A stretch of 64,000 bases of DNA, from NCBI GenBank assembly GCA_964392775.1, contig CAYMRD010000004.1, positions 62,001 through 126,000 on the forward strand. The letters are read 5' to 3'. The notes under the pieces are model-generated. The model was not told the origin of the DNA and did no database searches. It saw only the letters and a program-made list of their open reading frames with translations. This document shows positions 25,313-33,675 of the stretch, in pieces. Position numbers and translations under genes: made by a program. Source of the stretch: UKL13-3 sp964392775. Lineage in GTDB: Bacteria > Bacteroidota > Bacteroidia > UKL13-3. Position 1 is the first letter of the stretch, and each line of letters opens with the position of its first letter.

Positions 25313-25665
25313 AAGAGGATGTTTAATTTAGGATGTGTGAATTGTGATGTTTGATGTGGAGTTAGAAATGAACTATGTGTGTGTGATTAGGAGTCGGTAA
25401 TTAGTCGGTTGGTGGTCCGCAGTTACAGTCTGCTAAAATGAACATTGTGCACATAGGATTTTTACAGATATTTTCCCCGCAGATAAGCTGATGAACGCAG
25501 AATTGTTTCTCACAGATGCCACAGAATCTCACAGATATTTGTCGTGAGAAAATTGTTCTCTGTGGCCCTCTGTGCTTCTTTGATTTCTCTCTGTGTGAAA
25601 TCCTGAAATCTTTCCTTCGGGGAAGTCTTGACCCAATGTTCACTCGAAGTGATTACAGCTTAATT
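25313..25665. repeat. Gene-free gap with dispersed repeats
   Basis: 353 nt without a supportable gene. 25395-25447 holds the CCGCAGTT / AGTCTGCTAAAATG repeat shared with 18785-18842. 25485-25610 is a run of CTCACAGATGCCACAGAATC and CTCTGTGGCCCTCTGTGC type sequence, similar to 5050-5110. 25635-25655 contains CACTCGAAGTGATTAC, a half of the REP-like TCGAGAAGTGATT element. Confidence 0.45.
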
Positions 25666-26976
25666 TTACTTCATACTCTTACTTCTTAACTCTTTTTTTC
25701 TTAACTCTTCTAATAAGAGTTGTGGCGTGATATTATACCCTTTCACTTTTCTGCGTTTGCCAAGCCACAATCCCGAAGGGATTCCACGAATCTGCAAATC
25801 ACGTGTTACATATTTGTTTTTGTAGGCGGCAATCCAGTTGAGGTTGGAGTAGCCTCCGAATATTTTGAGCTCGTATGATTTGTTGACATCAATAAATCCG
25901 ACAACCTTCACGCAGTCTTTAAACTCTTCGGCAATCAGGCGCAGGGTGGCTGTATCTTGAGTAAATCCTTTGGCTGCCGGACCGGTATAATAAATAAATA
26001 CGTTTTGTTTTTTGAAGTGTTTAAGCTTGTATTTCTTGCCTTCCCAATCCACAAATGAACAGTTGGGTGCTTTTTTACCAATGGGAATCCGGGCGCCTTG
26101 CAATGAATCAGAAACCTCCTGAAGGGTGATATACTGTCCGGCTGCATCGATCTGAATCACTTCAAACAATCTTCCGTTTTTCTCAAACCGTTTTTCTTCG
26201 GCAGTGGCGCCTAGCAACATGCTGCGCAATTCATCCTTGCTTTCAAATATGGTGTCGTTGTAGTTGGCCGTAATCAGTTTGTCTGTTCCTGCTTCGTTGT
26301 ACAAGCCATTTCCATTTTCATCCTGCAAGGCAATTCTAAACGAGTCGTCAGCCATCTTCACCCAACCCGAACGTGTTTGGTAGCGCTGTTCGCGGAAACA
26401 ATATTCGATACCCACAAATGTTCGTCCGTTGTTGTAAATCTCATAGTATTCGTTGAGCAGGTTTTTATAACTGTCTTTGGTCGAAAAATCCATGCGCGAT
26501 AAACGGATGGCAATTTTGGCGTCAGGATTATCCGTTCGGGCAAGTTCAATGAATACCGATTCTTTGCGGTGAAACGGTGTGGGTATATGTACAGCCGGAC
26601 CATCATCCGTAAAATCGTAATTATTGTTGCGGTCGATATACAATTTTGGGTCACGCTCAGCAATATCAACCATCAGTATATTAACCTGTCCCGGATTTTC
26701 GGCATTGGGTATACCGTTAAAAAATAAATATCCGTAAGCATAACCGGCATGTCCTTCAGGTTTGGTGATGCGTATCTTTTTCGACTCCCGCATGTTTTCA
26801 AAGTCGAGGGTTTGAATGGTATCGTTTTGAACAAGGTAAAACGGAGTGATAATTTGTAATTTATCAAAACGTTCATTTTTTGCCCACTCATCCAACTTGA
26901 TATACAGTAATTTACCCGTTTGAGCTTTTGCTGCAAACGCACTGAACATACATAAACCAATCAGCAGCTTTTTCAT
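25666..26976 (-). CDS. Secreted protein with a C-terminal thioredoxin-like fold
   Basis: A 436-residue protein with a signal peptide (MKKLLIGLCMFSAFAAKAQ). The middle is beta-rich and contains acidic DRNNNYDFTDDG and DENGNGLYNEAG loops that look like calcium-binding repeats. Residues about 300-425 look like a TlpA/AhpC-type thioredoxin fold (IPIGKKAPNCSFVDWEGK, NVFIYYTGP, then RGIPSGLWLGK). The CxxC position reads YYTGPAAKGF, so no redox cysteine pair is present. Function unknown. It ends three nt before the T9SS gene at 26980 begins on the same strand, which lies upstream in transcription. Confidence 0.75.
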   Translation of the reverse strand: MKKLLIGLCMFSAFAAKAQTGKLLYIKLDEWAKNERFDKLQIITPFYLVQNDTIQTLDFENMRESKKIRITKPEGHAGYAYGYLFFNGIPNAENPGQVNILMVDIAERDPKLYIDRNNNYDFTDDGPAVHIPTPFHRKESVFIELARTDNPDAKIAIRLSRMDFSTKDSYKNLLNEYYEIYNNGRTFVGIEYCFREQRYQTRSGWVKMADDSFRIALQDENGNGLYNEAGTDKLITANYNDTIFESKDELRSMLLGATAEEKRFEKNGRLFEVIQIDAAGQYITLQEVSDSLQGARIPIGKKAPNCSFVDWEGKKYKLKHFKKQNVFIYYTGPAAKGFTQDTATLRLIAEEFKDCVKVVGFIDVNKSYELKIFGGYSNLNWIAAYKNKYVTRDLQIRGIPSGLWLGKRRKVKGYNITPQLLLEELRKKELRSKSMK

Positions 26977-26979
26977 CTC

Positions 26980-27822
26980 TTAATGTTGAATGCAAATAAA
27001 TTGACGAAGGTCAGCATCATTTGGTGAGTGGAGCAGATACAATCCGTTGGGTAACGATTGGGTATGCAATACATACGTTTCATCTGAACCTTTTTCGATG
27101 AAAATATTCATTCGTTCACCTTGCAGATTCATCAATTCTAAAGTTGAGGTTGATTGGCGCATGTTTACCATCACCTTATCGGAAGCAGGGTTGGGGTATA
27201 CTTCTATCACAGACTTACTCAACGATTCATTTAATCCAACGGGCCATTGCCCGAATGAAAGTGCATCTACATACCAGCGGATTTGAGTACCCGTAGCAGT
27301 CAGGTCATTGGTCAGTTCAATGGTAGCCGTATCAGGCAGTTGTGCGATTGCATAACGGTTGCGCAATGTTGCTCCAAAAGTATTCCATTGAACAGGTACC
27401 TGATTGTCATTGGCTACTACATGCACCGAATCATTAACAAATAAAATAGTATCTCGCGAATTGCCATTCCATTTTGTCATTAAGAGCTGAACACCTGCAG
27501 TTTGACTGGTGTTTTCAGGCAGGTAAAGATGGTGCAGGTAAAAACTGGCCGGGGTATCGGCCAACGGAAAGGTTTGGGTAAAACGCGAAGGCTTAATAGG
27601 ATTGGTATCACTTTCGAGTTTGATGAAATAATTACCATCAAAGGCTGTGAAAGGCACAATGCCAAACTGTTCCACCGAAACGCGGGTAACTTTACCTTGT
27701 GTGATGTGCCAGTTGGCTATGGCTCCTGTGCTGTCTGTTTGTTCAAACGAAGGGTTTGCCAATTGTGCCATCCCTTGCAGCGAAAGCAATAACAATCCAG
27801 TCAATCCAATTTTAGTACGCAT
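26980..27822 (-). CDS. T9SS-sorted secreted protein, lectin-like
   Basis: A 280-residue protein from the ATG opening MRTKIGLTGLLLLSLQGMAQ; an ATG 18 nt upstream is less likely. Residues about 20-200 resemble a carbohydrate-binding jelly roll as common in this phylum (NPSFEQTDSTGAIANWHITQ, then IRWYVDALSFGQW), but no exact family can be assigned. A type A sorting domain ends the protein (IEVYPNPASDKVMVNM to LRQFICIQH). Transcribed together with the thioredoxin-fold gene directly downstream. Confidence 0.78.
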   Translation of the reverse strand: MRTKIGLTGLLLLSLQGMAQLANPSFEQTDSTGAIANWHITQGKVTRVSVEQFGIVPFTAFDGNYFIKLESDTNPIKPSRFTQTFPLADTPASFYLHHLYLPENTSQTAGVQLLMTKWNGNSRDTILFVNDSVHVVANDNQVPVQWNTFGATLRNRYAIAQLPDTATIELTNDLTATGTQIRWYVDALSFGQWPVGLNESLSKSVIEVYPNPASDKVMVNMRQSTSTLELMNLQGERMNIFIEKGSDETYVLHTQSLPNGLYLLHSPNDADLRQFICIQH

Positions 27823-27865
27823 GATTGCAAGTATACGCAAGAAAATATGTATTTATGGTTAGTCG

Positions 27866-27893
27866 TTTGAGCCGAAAATCTTTCTTACCTTCG
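27866..27893 (+). promoter_or_regulatory. Bacteroidota-type promoter of the cystathionine beta-synthase gene
   Basis: TTTG (27866-27869), 16 bases, then TACCTTCG (27886-27893), one mismatch to TAnnTTTG. The ATG begins five nt after the box, so the message would have almost no leader. Confidence 0.45.
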
Positions 27894-27898
27894 CCCCC

Positions 27899-29260
27899 AT
27901 GTGGTATAAAAATGTATTGGAAACCATTGGTAACACCCCAATGGTACAACTGAACCGAATCACCAAAGATTTACCGTGTACGGTATTGGCAAAAATTGAA
28001 ACGGGCAATCCCGGCAACTCTATCAAAGACCGTATGGCTTTGAAGATGATTGAAGATGCTGAACGCTCCGGAAAACTCAAACCGGGTTATACCATTATTG
28101 AAGGAACCAGTGGAAATACCGGTATGGGGTTGGCCATTGCAGCCGTAATCAGAGGATACCGTTGTGTTTTTACCACAACAGATAAACAAAGCAGAGAGAA
28201 AGTAGATGCCTTAAAAGCGTTTGGAGCAGAGGTGATTGTTTGTCCTACGGATGTTGAACCCGAAGATCCCCGTTCGTATTATTCGGTATCGTCACGTTTG
28301 GAAAAAGAAATTCCGAACTCATGGAAACCCAACCAATATGATAACCTGTCGAACTCGGCAGCGCATTACGAACAAACCGGTCCCGAAATATGGGCACAAA
28401 CCGAAGGTAAAATCACGCACTTAGTTGTGGGTGTGGGTACCGGAGGAACCATTTGCGGAACAGGGAAATATTTGAAAGAAAAAAATCCGAACATCAAGGT
28501 ATTGGGTATAGATACTTATGGTTCGGTATTTAAAAAATACAAAGAGACCGGTATCCTTGACAAGGATGAAATTTATCCTTATATCACCGAAGGTATCGGG
28601 GAGGATTTTTTACCGGCCAATGTTGATTTCTCTATAATTGATCATTTTGAAAAAGTAACCGATAAGGATGCAGCGGTAATGACCCGCAGGATTCCGCGTG
28701 AAGAAGGCATATTCGTTGGAAACTCGGCAGGTTCGGCTATGGCGGGTATTTTGCAAATGCGCCACATGTTTAAAAAGGATGATGTGGTAGTGGTGATTTT
28801 CCACGACCATGGAACCCGCTATTTGGGTAAGATGTTTAATGACGACTGGATGCGCGACCGTGGATTCCTCACCGATGAATCTCCGAAGGCCATCAATCTT
28901 ATTGACCGCCATAAACACCTCAAACTGGTTACTGCCAATATGAAAGATATTATTCATGATGTGGTGACCAAGATGCGTAAATACGATATTTCTCAAATTC
29001 CGGTGGTAGATGATGCAGGTGCTTTTGTGGGTTCTCTTAATGATTCACATTTGTTCAGCAAACTGATTGAACACCCTGAGTTGAAAACAGAAACCATTGC
29101 AAAAGTGGTTCAACCATCGTTCCCGTTTGTACACCACGAAGCAACATTGGAAGAAGTATCGAAATTAATTACCAAAGAAAATAACGCAGTTTTAGTAAAA
29201 ACTCTTGGAGGCGATGTACATATCATTACCAAGCAGGATGTGATTGATGCATTGGCGTAG
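27899..29260 (+). CDS. Cystathionine beta-synthase
   Basis: A 453-residue PLP enzyme with two C-terminal CBS domains. Pyridoxal lysine Lys43 (NSIKDRMALKM), phosphate/substrate loop EGTSGNTGMG, PLP-phosphate loop VGVGTGGTICGTGK and the GNSAGSAMAG block are visible. The CBS pair begins at about 335 (MKDIIHDVVTKMRKYDISQI). This order is that of cystathionine beta-synthase (serine plus homocysteine), not of the short CysK/CysM; O-acetylserine use is possible. No heme-binding N-terminal extension is present. Stands alone with its own promoter. Confidence 0.9.
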   Translation: MWYKNVLETIGNTPMVQLNRITKDLPCTVLAKIETGNPGNSIKDRMALKMIEDAERSGKLKPGYTIIEGTSGNTGMGLAIAAVIRGYRCVFTTTDKQSREKVDALKAFGAEVIVCPTDVEPEDPRSYYSVSSRLEKEIPNSWKPNQYDNLSNSAAHYEQTGPEIWAQTEGKITHLVVGVGTGGTICGTGKYLKEKNPNIKVLGIDTYGSVFKKYKETGILDKDEIYPYITEGIGEDFLPANVDFSIIDHFEKVTDKDAAVMTRRIPREEGIFVGNSAGSAMAGILQMRHMFKKDDVVVVIFHDHGTRYLGKMFNDDWMRDRGFLTDESPKAINLIDRHKHLKLVTANMKDIIHDVVTKMRKYDISQIPVVDDAGAFVGSLNDSHLFSKLIEHPELKTETIAKVVQPSFPFVHHEATLEEVSKLITKENNAVLVKTLGGDVHIITKQDVIDALA

Positions 29261-29703
29261 GGAAGTTTGAAGTTGGGTTGTACAACATACATCGTTTATA
29301 ATTCGTCATTCAATATTCATTATTTTAACTTCGGGTTGGCGTGTTGATTATTGCGAGTTGGTTATTGGTTATTGATTATTTGTTATTGAGTTACTCCATA
29401 AGTGTGACATTCGTTTTCAATTCAGCATTCCTTTTCTACTTTAAAGTTGCGGGTGGCGTGTTGATTATTACTGGCTGTGAACTTGCCAAACGTGGAGTCT
29501 GGTTGATTATTAGAAGGTCTTCGATTATTAGGCATTATTAATTGCTCATTGTGCAATAGTTACCAGCAATTCCCCATTTTTACGCAAGAAAATAATTTCT
29601 CGTGCTAACTTTGGGGTTGAAAAACAGAAAAATAATGATTAAAACATAAGAATGTAAATCATTATTTTTCAATATTTTACAAAAACGTTAGTCAGAATTG
29701 TAC
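29261..29703. other. Gene-free AT-rich gap with cassette boundary motif
   Basis: 443 nt with no supported gene. 29330-29540 has two imperfect direct copies of GTTGGCGTGTTGATTATTGC and TTATT-rich simple sequence. 29625-29672 has a weak hairpin (AATAATGATT / AATCATTATT). AACGTTAGTCAGAA (29684-29697) resembles the cassette boundary motif and touches the next gene. Confidence 0.4.
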
Positions 29704-30240
29704 ATGGACAAATTCATTAAGACCATAATCATCATACTTTGTTTTAGCTCCTTTAAAAGTGACAAAGCCGATTGTAGGAAAGATTTATTCCTCGGAGTAA
29801 ACATTAGAAATTCTGTAAAAATCATCCACAAAAAACTTGATAGTGACACACTATTCGCACCAAGACCTGTAGCAACTCTTCTTTCAGAAGATTCCTTAAA
29901 AAGCTATTCCTATCGTTACCTCGGACCGAATCTACCAATTTATAATGACTATGATTCAATAGTCTTTTACTTTTGCGAAACGGTTGGCACCGATGGTACG
30001 AAAGAAGGACATGGCATCAAATTGAAACTTATAGACGTGAATATTTACTACTCCGACTCAAATAAGTTAAACAATAACTATCGGTACGTTAAAGATAATC
30101 TTTGTAAAAATCTAAAATTTAATACTGCCGTTGTTTATAAATATCCAATCATCGAGTTAGAAAAACATATCAAAACAAATAATTTGTATCATCCGCACCC
30201 CTGCTATTTTTTGGATGTTATGTATGTTGATAAATTATAG
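29704..30240 (+). CDS. Unidentified exported protein
   Basis: A 178-residue protein from ATG 29704 (a TTG two codons earlier is possible). It has a hydrophobic N-terminus (MDKFIKTIIIILCFSSFKS), then a mixed soluble part with ADCRKDLFLGVNIRN and GHGIKLKLIDVNIYYSDSN. I recognise no family. It lies alone between the AACGTTAG boundary (29684) and an attC-like hairpin (30251), is AT-rich and has no operon partner: a cassette-type orphan. Confidence 0.6.
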   Translation: MDKFIKTIIIILCFSSFKSDKADCRKDLFLGVNIRNSVKIIHKKLDSDTLFAPRPVATLLSEDSLKSYSYRYLGPNLPIYNDYDSIVFYFCETVGTDGTKEGHGIKLKLIDVNIYYSDSNKLNNNYRYVKDNLCKNLKFNTAVVYKYPIIELEKHIKTNNLYHPHPCYFLDVMYVDKL

Positions 30241-30250
30241 ACTCAACTGC

Positions 30251-30376
30251 TGGTAACAGCGGCCTTGCGCTAGTGCCTTTGATGTTCTAAGTTCAAGCTT
30301 TCTCTTTCAAATTAATTCTTATATTCGGGAGACAAATACGCCTTCGTGGCTCGGCACCATCGTAAGGCCGCGGAAC
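30251..30376 (+). repeat. attC-like imperfect palindrome
   Basis: Arms 30259-30277 and 30353-30371 pair at 16 of 19 positions. The left arm is preceded by GGTAACA and the right arm followed by GGAACGAT. The arrangement TAACAGCGG ... CCGCGGAAC is the same as at 18485 and 101. It follows an orphan gene by 18 nt. Confidence 0.5.
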
Positions 30377-30534
30377 GATCTCTTTTCTCAACGTTTATTT
30401 CTTCTGTGGTCAGCGACAATAGCAATAGTACATAACACGAAAAGTCCTCTATAACGAATTTAATATTTTCGATAAGCGATCTGTCTTTCTTTTAATCTCT
30501 TGGATTTCGGTATCTATCTCATTCTTTTTTCTTA

Positions 30535-30885
30535 TTAAAATATTAAATCAATTTCATCAATTAATAAGTCATAAAAAGAAATTCCAAACACATTTGCGCA
30601 ACCTTTAAGTTTTTCAATGTCGATATGCTTATCACATCCTTTTTCAAATTTTGAATATGACTATCGGGATATTATCAACTTGCCCTCGCGCACCCCTGGC
30701 GGGGACCAGCCGCACACTTTCTAAAAGACTTGTGGGCGGAACTCCCTTTAGCTTTAGGGGGTGCGGAGGATGGAAGAAGTTTAATTGACAATATCCCGAT
30801 AGTCAGTATTTTGAATATGTAGAAGGATGCATGTTTAGCAAAATAGTTCCCTGATGCCACCAAAGTCTATTATTTATTGTTTGGT
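30535..30885 (-). pseudogene. Helix-turn-helix (XRE-like) gene remnant split by a MITE-like element
   Basis: On the minus strand, 30885 to 30808 reads toward LLNMHPSTYSKF. After removal of the inserted 160 bases (element plus one direct repeat) the frame continues EKGCDKHIDIEKLKGCANVF and GISFYDLLIDEIDLIF, stopping at 30535. The pattern PSTYSKFEKG...IDIEKL is that of an XRE/Cro helix-turn-helix C-terminal half. No credible N-terminus is found upstream. The frame is kept exactly across the repaired junction, which supports the insertion reading. Confidence 0.45.
30660..30808 (-). mobile_element. MITE-like element, copy 1
   Basis: About 149 bp with no gene. Terminal inverted repeats of 21 nt (30658-30678 and 30785-30805) differ at one base; the outer part is TGACTATCGGGATATT. 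The element is flanked by identical TTTTGAATATG repeats (30649-30659 and 30809-30819), as expected for a target duplication. Inner sequence (CACCCCTGGCGGGGACCAGC, then AACTCCCTTTAG) matches copy 2 at 58534-58666, which lies in the opposite direction. Confidence 0.65.
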
Positions 30886-30931
30886 GGGTTAGATAAGATT
30901 ATACGAAACTTTACAACTGGCCACAGTGCAA

Positions 30932-30960
30932 ATAAAAAAGCCCCGTAAATACAGGGCTTT
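30932..30960 (-). terminator. Terminator downstream of tRNA-Ala
   Basis: Read on the minus strand: AAAGCCC, a 10-base loop and GGGCTTTTTTATT. GC-rich stem followed by a T-run, ten bases after the 3' end of the tRNA. Confidence 0.75.
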
Positions 30961-30970
30961 CAAGGTTGTG

Positions 30971-31044
<74 letters not shown>

Positions 31045-31073
31045 GGAAGGAGCGCAAAAATATAATTAATTCC

Positions 31074-31367
31074 TTACAGCACAAATTTTAATGCAACAAT
31101 TGTTATCCCATAAATAATGGTGGCGAGGATAATGCCTCTGGCTGTGAGGTATAAGTTTTTATTAAGGAATACATAAAAGGTTCCCAGATTAAGAATCGCA
31201 CATAAACTCAGCATGGGAGAGAGCACTCTGTTCTTAGTAGCCACCTGTATAAACTGCATGATGTCAACGGCTGCAAACTTGCTGTAATAAAAAACCAAAA
31301 CACCTATAACGGGCAATACCAGCCCTATCATCAATCCGAATACAAGAGAGTCTTTAAATTTTGTCAT
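31074..31367 (-). CDS. Small polytopic membrane protein next to surE
   Basis: A 97-residue protein with three predicted transmembrane helices: about 8-27 (VFGLMIGLVLPVIGVLVFYY), 50-68 and 76-95. Its start codon abuts the surE stop codon, so the two are co-transcribed. No family name is known to me; similar small proteins beside surE occur in Bacteroidota. Confidence 0.7.
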   Translation of the reverse strand: MTKFKDSLVFGLMIGLVLPVIGVLVFYYSKFAAVDIMQFIQVATKNRVLSPMLSLCAILNLGTFYVFLNKNLYLTARGIILATIIYGITIVALKFVL

Positions 31368-32147
31368 TTATGAAAGGTTTAAATCCCATTGGTTCAAAAA
31401 AGGGATGGCATGGTGAGCAGTAAGGTCGAAGTGAACAGGAACCACCGAAACATAGTTATTGGACAGGGCCCATTCGTCTGTATCTTCCCCTTTATCGTTG
31501 TTGACAAATTTTCCGGTAAGCCAAAAATACTTGCGTCCGTTGGGATCCTGACGTTCGTCAAATTCTTCTTTCCATTTGGCACTGGCCTGACGGCAAACTT
31601 TGATGCCCCTGATGTCCTGCTCCAAAGCATTGGGAATATTCACATTGAGCAGGGAACCCTGAGGTAAACCTTGTTCAATAATTTGTTGGGCGATGAGTGT
31701 CGCTACTTTTTTTGCGTAGCTGAAATCAGCATCATAAGAAAAATTGCATAAAGAGAATCCTGCGGCCGGAATGCCTTCAATGGCGCCTTCCATGGCCGCA
31801 CTCATGGTTCCGGAGTACAATACATTGATGGATGAGTTGGAACCATGGTTGATACCCGAAACCAACAAATCAGGTTTGCGGTGCAATACCTTGTCAACAG
31901 CCAGCTTTACACAATCGGCCGGAGTGCCGCTGCATTGGTAGGCCGTTATCGAACCATAAATATCGGTTTTATCCAAACGCAAAGGTTTGCTGATGGTAAC
32001 GGCATGGCCCATGGCACTTTGCGGACTGTCGGGTGCTACAATCACAACTTCTCCCAAATGTTTTACAGCATCAACCAGGTTGCGTATACCCGGAGCGGTG
32101 ATGCCATCGTCATTGCATACCAAAATAAGCGGTTTGTGTTTAGTCAT
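31368..32147 (-). CDS. surE: 5'/3'-nucleotidase SurE
   Basis: A 259-residue SurE. The metal-binding LVCNDDGITAPGI (Asp13, Asp14) is at the N-terminus, followed by VVIVAPDSPQSAMGHAVT, GTPADCVKLAV, LVSGINHGSNSSINVLYSGT and GTMSAAMEGAIEGIPA, all family hallmarks. It dephosphorylates nucleoside monophosphates and acts in the cytoplasm. It overlaps the thioredoxin-like gene upstream by 8 nt and is followed directly by the small membrane protein gene: a three-gene unit. Confidence 0.93.
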   Translation of the reverse strand: MTKHKPLILVCNDDGITAPGIRNLVDAVKHLGEVVIVAPDSPQSAMGHAVTISKPLRLDKTDIYGSITAYQCSGTPADCVKLAVDKVLHRKPDLLVSGINHGSNSSINVLYSGTMSAAMEGAIEGIPAAGFSLCNFSYDADFSYAKKVATLIAQQIIEQGLPQGSLLNVNIPNALEQDIRGIKVCRQASAKWKEEFDERQDPNGRKYFWLTGKFVNNDKGEDTDEWALSNNYVSVVPVHFDLTAHHAIPFLNQWDLNLS

Positions 32148-32628
32148 GATGGGTTGGGATTAACAAGTGTAATATATCTTCTTCCAGCGTAAGCGTTGGC
32201 ATTTCTACAATGGTCCCCATCAACTTTCCATTATAAAATAAAAAGATGGTGGGTACGTACTCAATATTCACCGGACTGATATCGGGATGCGAACATTTTT
32301 TTGTTCGATCTACACCCAATAACTCGATATGAGATTCGGGAATGTTCAGGTCCGAAGCGATGCGCAGCAAGGCCGGAATCTGTTCGCGGCTGTCGCTGCA
32401 CCAGGTTCCCATCACCACAATCAGTTTAATATTGGGTGCAAATGGACGAATAGAATCCAATACTTCCTTTTTTGAAACATACTGCGCATACTCATCGGTA
32501 TGCCATTTAAAGGCCTGTAGTTGTTGGAGGCTGATGGTTCCGGTGAGTATAGGTATAGAGTCGCTCATTTTTTGTGCATAAAGAGTGTTGATACCAAGGA
32601 GCCAAACAAGGAAGATTCCTAAACGCAT
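32140..32628 (-). CDS. Exported thioredoxin-like protein with CxxS motif
   Basis: A 162-residue protein with a signal peptide (MRLGIFLVWLLGINTLYAQ). The thioredoxin fold is shown by KLIVVMGTWCSDSREQIPALL and VEYVPTIFLFYNGKLMG-like sequence with the cis-Pro. The active site is CSDS rather than CxxC, so it has one catalytic cysteine and would favour a monothiol or isomerase-type reaction. First gene of the surE unit (8-nt overlap). Confidence 0.82.
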   Translation of the reverse strand: MRLGIFLVWLLGINTLYAQKMSDSIPILTGTISLQQLQAFKWHTDEYAQYVSKKEVLDSIRPFAPNIKLIVVMGTWCSDSREQIPALLRIASDLNIPESHIELLGVDRTKKCSHPDISPVNIEYVPTIFLFYNGKLMGTIVEMPTLTLEEDILHLLIPTHHD

Positions 32629-32631
32629 GTA

Positions 32632-33630
32632 TTAAAACGTAAGCGCTTTTTTGACCATGTTTTCCGAACCAATAAAAATCGGAACACGTTGGTGCAATTC
32701 AGTTGGGTTAATATCCAGAATACGCTGCGTGCCTGTAGTGGCAATACCTCCGGCTTGTTCAACAATAAAGGCCATCGGAATACATTCGAACATCAAACGC
32801 AATTTTCCGTTAGGAGCTTTTGCGGTTGGCGGGTAAATAAAAATACCTCCTTTAAGCAGGTTGCGGTGCAGGTCGGCCACCATCGAACCGATATAACGGG
32901 CGCTGTACGGGCGTTTGGTTTCTTTGTCTTTTTCCTTGCACCAGTTGATATAGTTGCGAACACTTTCGGGGAAATCGGAAGCATTTCCTTCATTCAACGA
33001 GTAAATCGAACCATCTTTCGGGCTTTGAATATCAGGGTGTGACAGGCAGAACTCACCGATTGAATTGTCGAGTGTAAATCCGTTTACGCCTTTACCGGTG
33101 CTGTATACCAGCATGGTTGATGATCCGTAGATGATATAACCGGCAGCTACCAGACGGTTTCCGGGTTGAAGCACATCGGCTAAAGTTGGTTCTGTTCCTG
33201 CTGGTGTTACACGTCTGTAAATCGAAAAAATAGTTCCGATTGAAACATTCACATCAATATTGGAAGAACCATCAAGCGGGTCGATGCACACTACATAATT
33301 TCCGTTTTTAGAGTGAGTACCACGCAGGGCAATCATATTGTCCTCTTCTTCGCTGGCAAAGGCGCAAACCTCGCCACCACGTTCCAATACGGTGGTAAAC
33401 ATTTCGTTTCCGATAAGGTCAAGTTTTTTTACATCTTCCCCCTGAATATTAACCGATCCAACATCACCGATGATCTCGGCAATACCGGCCTTGTTTACCT
33501 CGCGGCTGATTACTTTGGCTGCGATTCCGATATCGCGCAATAAGCGTGATAACTCGCCTTTTGCAAATTGAAATTCGCTTTGGCGTTCAATGATAAACTG
33601 TCCGAGAGTGGTAAAGTTAAACTGTGACAT
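32632..33630 (-). CDS. fbp: Fructose-1,6-bisphosphatase class I
   Basis: A 332-residue enzyme. Metal and phosphate site DPLDGSSNIDVNVSIGTIF, the ASEEEDN acidic loop, RYIGSMVADLHRNLLKGGIF and KLRLMFECIPMAFIVEQAGG match class I enzymes of the plant/bacterial type. It removes the 1-phosphate from fructose-1,6-bisphosphate in gluconeogenesis. It precedes the thioredoxin-like/surE unit by 3 nt, so it may be co-transcribed with it. Confidence 0.95.
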   Translation of the reverse strand: MSQFNFTTLGQFIIERQSEFQFAKGELSRLLRDIGIAAKVISREVNKAGIAEIIGDVGSVNIQGEDVKKLDLIGNEMFTTVLERGGEVCAFASEEEDNMIALRGTHSKNGNYVVCIDPLDGSSNIDVNVSIGTIFSIYRRVTPAGTEPTLADVLQPGNRLVAAGYIIYGSSTMLVYSTGKGVNGFTLDNSIGEFCLSHPDIQSPKDGSIYSLNEGNASDFPESVRNYINWCKEKDKETKRPYSARYIGSMVADLHRNLLKGGIFIYPPTAKAPNGKLRLMFECIPMAFIVEQAGGIATTGTQRILDINPTELHQRVPIFIGSENMVKKALTF

Positions 33631-33675
33631 ACGTGCTTTGAGTTAAATAATAGTGGCGCAAATATAGCTAATTTG

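Noticed and set aside
30675..30863. 62-codon minus-strand frame across the MITE-like element
   Set aside because: The frame is created by the insertion: it joins relic gene sequence to element sequence and has no domain.
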